A DNA stretch of 36,910 bases from CAYMJV01 sp964390545 (lineage in GTDB: Bacteria; Desulfobacterota; BSN033; UBA1163), in NCBI GenBank assembly GCA_964390545.1, contig CAYMJV010000022.1, positions 1-36,910 of the forward strand. The letters run 5' to 3'. How positions within the stretch are numbered: the stretch's first letter is position 1; each line of letters begins with the position of its first letter. The notes under the pieces were generated by a model. It saw only the letters and a list, made by a program, of their open reading frames with translations, made no database searches and was not told the origin of the DNA. Below, one piece after another: positions 1 through 7,953 of the stretch. Both the position numbers and the translations under genes were made by a program.

Positions 1-617
1 TCCTTCAACCTCCGCTTCTCTTCTTTAGTCATGTTGGGGTAATGATCAACAATATACTTATGAGACAAGAACAGGAAGCCTCCCGTTCCGCACGCCGGAT
101 CAGAGATCTTCTCTCCTGGTTCTGGAGCAATGACATCCACCATGGCGCGTATCAGTTCTCGGGGAGTAAAGTACTGCCCTGCTCCTGACTTAAGGTCTTG
201 TGCATTTTTCTCTAAGAGCCCCTCATAGGCGTCCCCTTTGACATCAGAACTCATCATTGACCAGTTTTCTTTGTCGATGAGATCGACGATAAGACGTCGG
301 AGCTTCGCCGGATCTTGGATTTTGTTCTGGGACTTACCGAAAATGAGGCCAAGTAATCCCTTTTTACCACCAAGGTCCTCCAGGATTTTTCTGTAGTGCT
401 CAAAAAGCTCACTACCATCCTTACTAATAAGCGTGGACCAGCTATATTCAACCGGCACAATACTCGGTTGACTGTATGGCGGCTTAGTTCTCTCATCGGT
501 CATTTTAAGGAACAACAAATAGGTAAGCTGCTCGACATAGTCGCCATAACTCATGCCATCATCACGAAGGACGTTACAATAATTCCAAAGCTTTTGGACA
601 ATGGCTGAGTTAGCCAT
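1..617 (-). CDS. hsdM: Type I restriction-modification DNA methylase subunit HsdM, N-terminal part (cut by window edge)
   Basis: Reading the minus strand from the ATG at 617 gives an open frame to the window edge (about 205 codons, no stop). It starts MANSAIVQKLWNYCNVL, has the helical HsdM N-terminal domain (YGDYVEQLTYLLFLKM), then enters the N6-adenine methylase domain with GQYFTPRELI and the SAM-binding motif I DPACGTGGF near residue 180. The NPPF catalytic motif would lie beyond the edge. The AGGAG ribosome site overlaps the stop codon of the upstream AbiEii gene, so the two are very likely co-translated. The product would methylate adenines together with HsdS, protecting host DNA from HsdR. 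Family call is secure; whether the gene is intact cannot be seen. Confidence 0.93.
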   Translation of the reverse strand, partial: MANSAIVQKLWNYCNVLRDDGMSYGDYVEQLTYLLFLKMTDERTKPPYSQPSIVPVEYSWSTLISKDGSELFEHYRKILEDLGGKKGLLGLIFGKSQNKIQDPAKLRRLIVDLIDKENWSMMSSDVKGDAYEGLLEKNAQDLKSGAGQYFTPRELIRAMVDVIAPEPGEKISDPACGTGGFLFLSHKYIVDHYPNMTKEEKRRLK

Positions 618-625
618 GGTTTCTC

Positions 626-2047
626 CTAATATTTTGTAGTTATGTATATCCCAGTTCTGCCGGGGCAAGGATATCCTTGCTTATTCTTATGTTCGTTTAG
701 AGACGAGTCGTACGATTTATGTGAGAACTGTTTTCCACACACGGAACATTTGAAAATATATTTAGGTCCGTAGCTTGGTGTTCTTCTTTTCTGGGAAGAC
801 TTAGTTGAGGTACCCCATGTGGGCTTTGATATGGCCGCACGGACTTTGGGCGGTGCTGAAATCGGACCAGAGGTAGTTAGCTCAACGACATATCGAGGCT
901 TGAATGGTATCGTCGTAACTTCAGCCCCTTGAATACGATCGGTCCGGTAAGATCTATCCTCTCCGGTATTATGCTTCACAGCATACAGCAACAGGTTCCC
1001 GTCAAGCGTCCGACGCAAAGAATATGGCTCTATTAATCGGTGGGTCCCGCCGTATGTCAAATCCACGCACAGTCGATTTGCAGCAGCAAAACGTATTACC
1101 TCGAGAGGCGTAGTCGAATGCCAGGCGCGAGGCATTGCGGGTGGATGCCATGCTTTATCGACCGCCATGCCCATGAGTGGCATCGGAGGCGGTAACGCTT
1201 TTTCCACAGAACGATACAGCCACTCAAACACCTTTGGGAGCTCCATCCAGAATTGTTCAAAAGGTATCAGAACAGGCAATTGATGTCCCAGCATGTTTTC
1301 CCATTCAGCTTCTAATTCGATTCTTTCCGGCTTCTCGTCGAGAATTGCCATCGTCGGGACTGAAATATCTTTGAATCTGCACTTTTCCTCCAGCGCGCGC
1401 ATCACCAAAGCTCGATCTGGCCTTATACCTTCATGTCGATATAAATGAATAACATCGTAAAGATCTCGTGGTCTCAATCGCTCTCCCAAAGCCCTGATTT
1501 TTTCTGCGAAGAGTTCTTCGAAGCAATAGCAATGAATATGGAAACCTTCTTCTGGCCTATCAGAATAAGGATGATGTACCTCCCGGTTCGCAGGATCAAG
1601 GACTAAAATCTCGTCACTGGTTAGATCCAATTTTACGCGGGGTAAATCGCCACCTCGTTGCAACGGGCCACGATAGCTGATCCTGCCCTGTGCTGATAAT
1701 TTCCCGCGCGGGTTTCTGTAAATCTCGAAATAGATTAATTCTTTCGGGATCTCAATGCCGGCTTTCTCATAAACCCAATCGGCAACTTCTTTGAACGCAT
1801 TTGTCAAAAATTCATGATTGCAGTGTTCTGTCTTCTCAATTGTGAAATCTAAGTCTTCTGAGAAGCGGTAGGTTTCAAAATAACACTTTTTCAGGCAGGT
1901 CCCGCCTTTGAAAACCCATTCGGAGCCTAATTCGCTGTGCTGCGAGATACCACCTAATATCCATCCAAGTAAATAATCTTTTTCAATGATATTTGCAGTG
2001 AGTCCAAACTCCCTGGAGAAATCCAATATTTCCTGACGGCTAATCAA
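626..2047 (-). CDS. AbiEii-like nucleotidyltransferase toxin fused to a WYL-like domain and a Cys/His-rich tail
   Basis: 473 residues. Residues 1-210 match the AbiEii/AbiGii nucleotidyltransferase family: GGTCLKK (48-54), RFSEDLDF with paired Asp 65/67, VKLDLTSDE (138-146), and AEKIRALGERLRPRDLYD (181-198). The catalytic motifs look intact. Family members are usually near 300 residues; this one continues with a WYL-like segment (about 314-392: RLIEPYSLRR, LLLYAVKH, RSYRTDRIQG) and a possible zinc site, CxxC at 434/437 with His453 and Cys461. Start is TTG at 2047, two bases after the antitoxin stop, with AAGGAG seven bases upstream inside the antitoxin gene. In known AbiE systems this protein is the toxin of a type IV toxin-antitoxin pair. 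The role of the extra domains (ligand sensing, nucleic-acid binding) is inference. Confidence 0.85.
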   Translation of the reverse strand: MISRQEILDFSREFGLTANIIEKDYLLGWILGGISQHSELGSEWVFKGGTCLKKCYFETYRFSEDLDFTIEKTEHCNHEFLTNAFKEVADWVYEKAGIEIPKELIYFEIYRNPRGKLSAQGRISYRGPLQRGGDLPRVKLDLTSDEILVLDPANREVHHPYSDRPEEGFHIHCYCFEELFAEKIRALGERLRPRDLYDVIHLYRHEGIRPDRALVMRALEEKCRFKDISVPTMAILDEKPERIELEAEWENMLGHQLPVLIPFEQFWMELPKVFEWLYRSVEKALPPPMPLMGMAVDKAWHPPAMPRAWHSTTPLEVIRFAAANRLCVDLTYGGTHRLIEPYSLRRTLDGNLLLYAVKHNTGEDRSYRTDRIQGAEVTTIPFKPRYVVELTTSGPISAPPKVRAAISKPTWGTSTKSSQKRRTPSYGPKYIFKCSVCGKQFSHKSYDSSLNEHKNKQGYPCPGRTGIYITTKY

Positions 2048-2048
2048 A

Positions 2049-2855
2049 TCAGCGCTCCTTTGCCCAATTCTTAGGAGTCCATAGTCTCCATCGCGTGATC
2101 AATTTGTCGCCAGGTAGTTTAGGATCTAACTTGGAATTTCCCTTTGTGAGCCTGGTTTGGCAGAGCTTGATCGTGTTCTGTTCATCCTGAGCAAATTGTT
2201 CCAAAAGAAAACCGAGCCGTTTAAATACAGAACCATTTCCCAACCGATCAGCATACTCGATCAACAAATCTATCTTCTTATTCTCTGACTTTAGGTAATC
2301 TCTAAATACATCGACTGTGGAACGGATTCCACCACCAAGCTGGGGATCACTCAGCATATCGAGTATGGTGCGGGTTGGATCTGAGACTGATATCTTTACC
2401 TGACCTCTCCAGACAGGTTTCAGTCCGAACATAGTTTTCTCTGATACCGTCCGTAGGAGAAATCCTGCTCCTTTGATGACTGGCTTCCGATCTCTTGGTT
2501 TCTGAGTTGTCATTACGACGACTGTGCGAAAGATTTGCTCTGTTAGGCCCCAATACTCTGCCGCGCTCCAGCCTCCGATATAACAAGGAGAATACAAGCG
2601 GTCCGCTATGACCCAGGGGTCTTCTAATGGAACATCAATAGTTCGAGATTCGATTGGGACGGGGATATAAAGCCCTTGCCGCACCCGGGAAAGCCAGCCT
2701 TTGCTCGCCCACTTTGACAACATCTTAGACGCTTCCGAAGGTGAAACCTTCAAAATGCTGGCTGCCTCTGGAACCGAAACGGTTCCTTTCGTACCCCGAA
2801 TAAGCGCCGCTAACCTTTCTCTCTCAATTTTTCCTAAACCGGATATCACCTGCAT
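2049..2855 (-). CDS. abiEi: AbiEi-like antitoxin / transcriptional repressor
   Basis: 268 residues. The N-terminal 20-60 region is a winged-helix segment (SVPEAASILKVSPSEASKMLSKW, then GWLSRVRQGLYIPVP), the usual AbiEi start. The middle (YIGGWSAAEYWGLTEQIFRTVVVMT) and the later VSDPTRTILDMLSDP match the AbiEi antitoxin C-terminal domain. In characterised AbiE pairs this protein neutralises the nucleotidyltransferase toxin and represses its own promoter by binding inverted repeats. It directly precedes the toxin gene (one base between stop and TTG start) and follows hsdS after a 149-bp spacer with its own promoter and an inverted repeat. The pair can therefore be expressed independently of the hsd operon that encloses it. 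Confidence 0.85.
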   Translation of the reverse strand: MQVISGLGKIERERLAALIRGTKGTVSVPEAASILKVSPSEASKMLSKWASKGWLSRVRQGLYIPVPIESRTIDVPLEDPWVIADRLYSPCYIGGWSAAEYWGLTEQIFRTVVVMTTQKPRDRKPVIKGAGFLLRTVSEKTMFGLKPVWRGQVKISVSDPTRTILDMLSDPQLGGGIRSTVDVFRDYLKSENKKIDLLIEYADRLGNGSVFKRLGFLLEQFAQDEQNTIKLCQTRLTKGNSKLDPKLPGDKLITRWRLWTPKNWAKER

Positions 2856-2892
2856 AGTACATCCAAAGTGTCAGATTTCATTTATTGAGTGA

Positions 2893-2935
2893 ATTATAGC
2901 ACTTCCAATATACTTATTCCAAGTCCAAAGTATAT
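2893..2935 (-). promoter_or_regulatory. Promoter and candidate autoregulatory operator of the abiE pair
   Basis: On the minus strand a TATAAT -10 (2893-2898) lies 18 bp from a TTGGAA -35 (2917-2922), 38 bp before the abiEi ATG. A perfect inverted repeat, ATATACTT (2908-2915) and AAGTATAT (2928-2935) with a 12-bp spacer, brackets the -35. AbiEi proteins are known to bind inverted repeats in their own promoter, so this is a good operator candidate. Binding itself is inference. Confidence 0.6.
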
Positions 2936-3004
2936 CAAGAGTGACGTAGTTCACTTAAAAGATGAATTAATGCGCACTTGGTGAACCGCAAGTCCTTCAG
3001 GCAG

Positions 3005-4444
3005 TCAATTTGGCGACTGATTCTTTATCTGTAGCACCAATCTACCAGAGAATGCTTTCTTGAGGATGGATTGGCGGAAATGGTCTGTGCGTACCTTATT
3101 TGCTTCGATACTTCTTTCTATTTTCTCTGCAACTGAGAGCCGACGCTCAATTTCCTCCACAATTGCCCTCTGTTCCTTCTCCGGTGGCAATGGAATGGCA
3201 ACCTTTGCTAATATATCCAAATTAATGTTCTTTTGAGCGGTAGCTGGAGCAAATTTCTCGATGCCCTTTTGCGCTGTCCGGAAGAAGTACTCGATAAATC
3301 GCACGTCAGTATGTTCAGTAGACGGGATAAACCCGACAACGCTATCTGGGAAGCAGGCATCGAAACCAAGGATTGCAGTATTCGCAATATTAGCTGCTAT
3401 CGTTATACACAGTGTCCCCTTAGGCCACATTCGGCTCTGCTTTAGCCCTTCTTCTGAATAAGTTTGTGTGTACTTGCTAATAACACCATTCGCTTGTCGG
3501 ATATCGCCAGTCTGAATGAAACGATATGGCCCTCCGTATAGCTTCGGGTCATTTCTCGGTCTGTGTTTTGATTTTCCGCGGTTTAATTCACCTAACTGTG
3601 GAAGAGTGGTCCAGGTCCAGCTATTAGGAATAGCGGGTAAATTTTCAGGATCGGGACCCTCGGGTTCTTTATAGCTGGCCTTCCATTCTTCTCTCTTAGA
3701 TTCTCTACCCTCAGCTTTAATTTTGACCAGTTCCGTTGCTTCCCATTTTTTACGGCGTTCGGCGAGGATGCGTTCGAGCAGTTTCTCAGCAGGTTCGACA
3801 TCAGGATTTTCTTTGCGCCACTGTTCGGTGAGTTTTCCCTCCACTGCAGCCTTGAGGACTGCGGCCTTATAACGTCTAAGGTTCACCTTGGCGCGCTTTA
3901 GGCCAGCAACGGCTTCATCCAATCGGGAGAATTGCTTTTCGATTTCTTCCACGATGCGCCTCAGCTGGCCTGACGGCGCTAGTGGTACCGGCAACGAACG
4001 CAAAATCGAACCTGAGATTGCCTTGAAAGTTGTGCCCGTCCCTAAAGATTCGATATCAGACTCTATGCTGCGAAGATAATAGAGAACATACTTGCTTGGT
4101 ATATCTCGGAGCGGGCGAATCGCCGCAAGGCCTCTCCCGATGCAGCACTCCGATGGAGCCAGATTTGTTGGTCCCACCGGAGCACGAACCGAAATCAAAA
4201 CGTCACCCTTCTGGGCAACTTTAGCCGGTTGTGTGCACCACTTAACTGCCTTTGGATAAAGTGACCCAAACTCTGCCTTCCCTTGGAAGAAAGGCAGTCC
4301 TGCTTGTCTGGTATTGTAAGCACTGGAGGGTGGCGACTGCCCCATGATGATTTGGCTAACTTCTTCAAGAGCGCTCATTGCCCAATCAGAAGGGAAGTCA
4401 AGAGACACTCTCTTTATTTTCTCATTATGCTCACTGTTGGACAT
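3005..4444 (-). CDS. hsdS: Type I restriction-modification specificity subunit HsdS
   Basis: 479 residues with the two-repeat HsdS layout. Target-recognition domain 1 starts near residue 18 (DWAMSALEEVSQIIMGQSPP) and ends at a helical spacer (PLAPSGQLRRIVEEIEKQFSRLDEAVAGLKRAK, about 155-187). Domain 2 starts at NSWTWTTLPQLGELNRGKS (about 276) and is followed by the second conserved helix (PLPPEKEQRAIVEEIERRLSVAEKIE). The two domains together define a bipartite target; the sequence recognised cannot be predicted here. The ATG at 4444 lies 13 bases after the hsdR stop. Full length for the family, with no sign of truncation or of a recombination cassette next to it. Confidence 0.93.
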   Translation of the reverse strand: MSNSEHNEKIKRVSLDFPSDWAMSALEEVSQIIMGQSPPSSAYNTRQAGLPFFQGKAEFGSLYPKAVKWCTQPAKVAQKGDVLISVRAPVGPTNLAPSECCIGRGLAAIRPLRDIPSKYVLYYLRSIESDIESLGTGTTFKAISGSILRSLPVPLAPSGQLRRIVEEIEKQFSRLDEAVAGLKRAKVNLRRYKAAVLKAAVEGKLTEQWRKENPDVEPAEKLLERILAERRKKWEATELVKIKAEGRESKREEWKASYKEPEGPDPENLPAIPNSWTWTTLPQLGELNRGKSKHRPRNDPKLYGGPYRFIQTGDIRQANGVISKYTQTYSEEGLKQSRMWPKGTLCITIAANIANTAILGFDACFPDSVVGFIPSTEHTDVRFIEYFFRTAQKGIEKFAPATAQKNINLDILAKVAIPLPPEKEQRAIVEEIERRLSVAEKIERSIEANKVRTDHFRQSILKKAFSGRLVLQIKNQSPN

Positions 4445-4457
4445 ACTTAAGTGATTG

Positions 4458-7271
4458 TTATGCTGCCAACTTTTCGTTCAGCTGTTCAAGAATTGCGGTT
4501 AGTTCATCCCCAAATAATTTGTAAACTTTACCAATACCACCCTCCTGGGTAAACGGTGCATAATCAAAATCATCCTTTTCAATACTCATGTTTGCGGCGA
4601 TATGGTTTTTAATCATCTCGAGCCAGTGTTTCTGTTCATCTGTGAACTTCCTCCCCATGTTTTCTTGCTGACCCAACCAGGCTTTGAAATTGACATTTAC
4701 TCTTTCGGGAAAAGGAACAAGTTCGTTATCCTGGTGGATTGCAAAGCGCACAAGTGAAACAAGGTCTGTAAGTATTCGTTTGGTCCCTACCCCTTTAACC
4801 TTGGATTTATCCAGGGCAGCATAGGCTTGCCAGAGTTGTGACTCTGTCCAAAGATAAGGCGGTCTTTCAATGGTGTTTGCCAACTCCTTGACGTCCTCAA
4901 ACCGAAGCCGAGCCTTAAAGGGCCTACTATAAAGAACTTGCAGTGCAGTTATTTCGTCTTTATGATCTTGGATGAAATTTTCGAAAGATTGGACCACTCC
5001 TTTCGCTTTCTCCAGAGCATCGGCACTAAACCCTGCTTCAATGACCCTGTCCTGGCTTACATGATCAATGGTTTGTTCTGTCTTTTTATGAAATTCTATC
5101 AGAACATTACGAAGATCCGGGTTGTACAAAGGCTTGACTGCCTCCTGGATCAAGTTTTTCTTAGCCTGCCGAATCTGCTCCTCATTGGGTTGTTCGGTCT
5201 TGCTTTCTTGCTTAGCCTTTTCAACATGGCGATCGGCATCGAGGCTGGCCACGAGATCGCTTGTAAGATCTTTGAGACTCTTACCGTGGGTGTGTGTTTC
5301 AACTTGGGTTTTATCGGGATCGTCGAGCCTTTTCATCAAACGGGCGATGCGGGCCGCAACGGATGAGATTACTTCAGGTTCGGTGTTACCTAAGGCAACT
5401 GCCTGAAGCAGTTTCTCAAACGACACTGATTTTTTCTGGTCCATGGGCCGTGAATCGGTCTTATCCTCCTCGCAGACCCCGACAGCATCAACGATGATGA
5501 AGTGGTCTTTGCTTTTGGCATCCGGAGTGACTGCTCGCAGATCGTCCTCGGAGATGACACGGACACCCCTCCCTTTCATCTGCTCGAAGAAAGTCCGCGA
5601 TTTCACAGACCGCATAAAAAGGACCACCTCCAAAGGTTTAATGTCAGTGCCAGTAGCGATCATATCTACGGTGACGGCAATTCTGGGAAAGTAGCTATTG
5701 CGAAATTCAGCAATCAGATCTTCGGTTTTTTTCCCTGTTGTCTTATAAGTGATTTTCTGAGCGAATTCGTTCCCCTTCGCAAACTCTTCGCGAGCGATCT
5801 TAACGATGTCTTCGGCGTGACTATCATCTTTAGCAAAGATAAGGGTCTTTGGGACCTCAGTCCGACCCGGATAGATCTCGGTAAAGAGCTTATCCCGGAA
5901 TGCGCGGACTATCGTGCGAATCTGGTCCATGGCGACTATTTCTTTATCGAGCTGGTTTGCACCATAGGCAAGATCTTCGTCGAGCCGTTCCCACCGCACA
6001 GCACGGGTTTCGCGGTCCCGTCTGTCAACATAGTAGCCAGCTTCGACCTTAGAGCCGCTTCCGGTGATCTCGGTCTCGATGCGGTAGACGTCGTAGTTGA
6101 CATTGACTCCATCGGCAACTGCCTGTTCGTGGCCGTACTCCATGACCAAATTTTGATTAAAGAAGCCAAAGGTTTGTTTATTTGGGGTCGCGGTAAGACC
6201 GATGATGAAGGCATCGAAATATTCAAGTACCTGGCGCCATAGATTGTAAATGGAGCGGTGGCATTCGTCTGTGATGATAAAATCGAAGGTTTCGATTGGA
6301 ATCACCGGATTGTACTCGATGGGTTCCGGCTCCTTAAAAACCCTTTCGAGCCCTGCGACGGAGATTTCCTCATCCTCCTCAGAGAGCTCCCTTCCCTTAA
6401 GCATGGAATAGAGACGTTGGATAGTGCTGATACAAACCCGTGCCGTCGTGTCAAGGTTGTTCGAAGTTAAGCGCTGGACAATGTACTCTTCACTGAACTT
6501 GAAATTGTTGTAAGGGGAAACAAACTGTTGGATTTCCTTGAGTGTCTGTTTACCCAAATTTCCTCTATCCACAAGAAATAGCACGCGTCGTGATCCAGCG
6601 AATTTGATTAGTCGATAGATGAAGTTTATGGCCGTAAAGGTCTTGCCGCTGCCCGTGGCCATCTGAATCACGGATCTTAGCCGGTTTTCAGCTAAGGATT
6701 TTTCTAAATTCTTGATAGCTCTGATCTGGGCTGTCCATAGGCCCTCTTCAATAAGAGGAGGCATTTGTTTCAGTCGAAGACGTAATGTGGGAGGCTTACC
6801 ATACGGGACCATAGCTTCGGCAACCTTGCCTCCCATGATGGGAGTGTCATCCTTCAACCAGGCGGCAAGGGTCTCGGGACGATAGAACGCAAAGACGTTG
6901 CGCGAGCGGGGCTCGGGATCAAGGCCGTTCGTAAAACGGGTTTCCACCCCGGTAGACTCATAACAGAAAGGAAGCGGCCTAAACCAGGCAGGGAGCGATT
7001 CGGGCAGACCATCCTTGTATTTGCCCGATTGCAGTTCGACGCCCGTCAAAGTGGTGCCGACTTTCTTGGCCTCGATTACCCCCGCAGCCTGTCCGTCTAT
7101 ATATAGAATGTAGTCGGCGAAACCGTGTCCCGGATTTAACGGGAAATTGCGGATGGCAGCACCTCGTTTAGCGTAGATATTGGCTTTTTTGAAATCCTGG
7201 ACAGACCACCCCGCGAACTCCAGCACGCGGTCTATTATTTCCCGGGCTTGATCTTCAGGTGTTTTTGGCAC
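4458..7271 (-). CDS. hsdR: Type I restriction endonuclease subunit HsdR (EcoEI-like)
   Basis: 937 residues. The N-terminal nuclease has the PD-(D/E)xK pattern (Asp53 in GFADYILYID and Glu67-x-Lys69 in VIEAKK). The superfamily 2 motor has Walker A MATGSGKT (204-211), DECH (335-338), LTATP (359-363) and the late arginine motif MKGRGVRVI. The C-terminal region (KLFGDELTAILEQLNEKLAA) resembles the EcoEI_R C-terminal domain. The enzyme translocates and cleaves unmethylated DNA together with HsdM and HsdS. The start is GTG at 7271 with AGGAA just upstream. First gene of the hsd operon; no strong promoter stands out between 7272 and 7325. All catalytic motifs are present, so the subunit is probably active. 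Confidence 0.95.
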   Translation of the reverse strand: MPKTPEDQAREIIDRVLEFAGWSVQDFKKANIYAKRGAAIRNFPLNPGHGFADYILYIDGQAAGVIEAKKVGTTLTGVELQSGKYKDGLPESLPAWFRPLPFCYESTGVETRFTNGLDPEPRSRNVFAFYRPETLAAWLKDDTPIMGGKVAEAMVPYGKPPTLRLRLKQMPPLIEEGLWTAQIRAIKNLEKSLAENRLRSVIQMATGSGKTFTAINFIYRLIKFAGSRRVLFLVDRGNLGKQTLKEIQQFVSPYNNFKFSEEYIVQRLTSNNLDTTARVCISTIQRLYSMLKGRELSEEDEEISVAGLERVFKEPEPIEYNPVIPIETFDFIITDECHRSIYNLWRQVLEYFDAFIIGLTATPNKQTFGFFNQNLVMEYGHEQAVADGVNVNYDVYRIETEITGSGSKVEAGYYVDRRDRETRAVRWERLDEDLAYGANQLDKEIVAMDQIRTIVRAFRDKLFTEIYPGRTEVPKTLIFAKDDSHAEDIVKIAREEFAKGNEFAQKITYKTTGKKTEDLIAEFRNSYFPRIAVTVDMIATGTDIKPLEVVLFMRSVKSRTFFEQMKGRGVRVISEDDLRAVTPDAKSKDHFIIVDAVGVCEEDKTDSRPMDQKKSVSFEKLLQAVALGNTEPEVISSVAARIARLMKRLDDPDKTQVETHTHGKSLKDLTSDLVASLDADRHVEKAKQESKTEQPNEEQIRQAKKNLIQEAVKPLYNPDLRNVLIEFHKKTEQTIDHVSQDRVIEAGFSADALEKAKGVVQSFENFIQDHKDEITALQVLYSRPFKARLRFEDVKELANTIERPPYLWTESQLWQAYAALDKSKVKGVGTKRILTDLVSLVRFAIHQDNELVPFPERVNVNFKAWLGQQENMGRKFTDEQKHWLEMIKNHIAANMSIEKDDFDYAPFTQEGGIGKVYKLFGDELTAILEQLNEKLAA

Positions 7272-7324
7272 GGCTTTCCTAGTTCAACTCAAGACTGACT
7301 TGTTAGCCTCAATAATCCTCAGCT

Positions 7325-7474
7325 CTAAATTGTTCCGAAATACTCTTCCATTAGAATAATGTCGCTGGCCCGTGGTTCATGTTCGTAATATTTCCCCCTA
7401 AGAACAACAAAGCCCATTCCTTTCTTGGGAATAGGCTCTATTTTTAATTCAAGAATCTTATTGAAGATTAACAT
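7325..7474 (-). CDS. Possible small hypothetical protein (49 residues)
   Basis: An ATG at 7474 opens a 49-codon frame ending in TAG at 7325, 53 bp before hsdR. The product starts MLIFNKILELKIEPIPKKG and ends IILMEEYFGTI. Its composition is protein-like, with alternating hydrophobic and charged residues, and a GAGGGG stretch lies a few bases upstream. I do not recognise the family. It could be a short leading gene of the hsd operon, the tail of a decayed gene, or chance. Confidence 0.3.
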   Translation of the reverse strand: MLIFNKILELKIEPIPKKGMGFVVLRGKYYEHEPRASDIILMEEYFGTI

Positions 7475-7489
7475 TACCCCTCACCCGCT

Positions 7490-7531
7490 CCCTCTCCCCT
7501 GCCTACCGCAGGCAGGCACAAGGGGAGAGGG
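7490..7531. repeat. REP-like palindrome with perfect 11-bp arms
   Basis: CCCTCTCCCCT (7490-7500) pairs with AGGGGAGAGGG (7521-7531). The loop contains an inner GCCT...AGGC pairing. Related C-rich/G-rich palindromes occur at 14041-14175 and 17528-17570, so this looks like a dispersed intergenic repeat family and not a single-gene terminator. Confidence 0.6.
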
Positions 7532-7741
7532 TTTTAAATCAAGTCGAGGCTTTTTTAATCTACCAAAAAGACAACAAAAGATCAATNNNNNNNNNNNNNN
7601 NNNNNNNNNNNNNNNNNNNNNNNNNNNNNNNNNNNNNNNNNNNNNNNNNNNNNNNNNNNNNNNNNNNNNNNNNNNNNNNNNNNNNNTTTTAAATCAAGTC
7701 GAGGCTTTTTTAATCTACCAAAAAGACAACAAAAGATCAAT
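7532..7741. other. 100-N scaffold gap flanked by identical 55-bp sequences
   Basis: The Ns run 7587-7686 (exactly 100, a placeholder size). The 55 bp before (7532-7586) and after (7687-7741) the gap are identical. The two contig ends may therefore overlap, with no real missing sequence, or the gap may sit in a repeat the assembler could not resolve. Together with 7272-7953 this makes 682 bp with no convincing gene other than the small frame at 7325-7474. Confidence 0.9.
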
Positions 7742-7764
7742 TGTTATAAATCTCATGTGTCAAG

Positions 7765-7807
7765 CCAAATTAGAAATGTCCTATTCTTACCAAATTAGAA
7801 ATGTCCT
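7765..7807. repeat. Two direct 18-bp repeats, 25-bp period
   Basis: CCAAATTAGAAATGTCCT occurs at 7765-7782 and again at 7790-7807. Such short tandem units can be terminal binding sites left by an rve-type transposon, but no transposase is present, so the origin is open. Confidence 0.5.
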
Positions 7808-7912
7808 GTTTTCAGATTTTTGATTTAGGATTGTAGATTGAAGGGTGTTATAAAACCAGGTCTCACTATGAGGATATCGTTTTTGTCCGGAATTCTTCCA
7901 TCCAAATCCCCC

Positions 7913-7948
7913 TAATCCCACTTTCCAAAGGGCGGCAAGAGGGGATTA
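7913..7948. repeat. Short inverted repeat TAATCCC...GGGATTA
   Basis: TAATCCC (7913-7919) and GGGATTA (7942-7948) bracket a purine/pyrimidine-rich core just after the stop of the M23 lipoprotein gene. The same arms recur at 19199-19205 and 19235-19241 before the acyl-CoA synthetase, which points to a dispersed repeat. There is no T-run, so it is a poor terminator candidate. Confidence 0.45.
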
Positions 7949-7953
7949 TGGAC

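Noticed and set aside
5502..6242. 246-codon plus-strand frame
   Set aside because: Antisense to the helicase part of hsdR, whose motifs are clear on the other strand.
7490..7531. Possible CRISPR or tandem array around the gap
   Set aside because: There is one palindrome, two copies of an 18-mer and one contig-end duplication; no regular repeat-spacer pattern and no cas genes.
7425..7823. Open frame of 132 codons on the plus strand
   Set aside because: It runs through the 100 Ns and translates the duplicated 55-bp flanks; not a gene.
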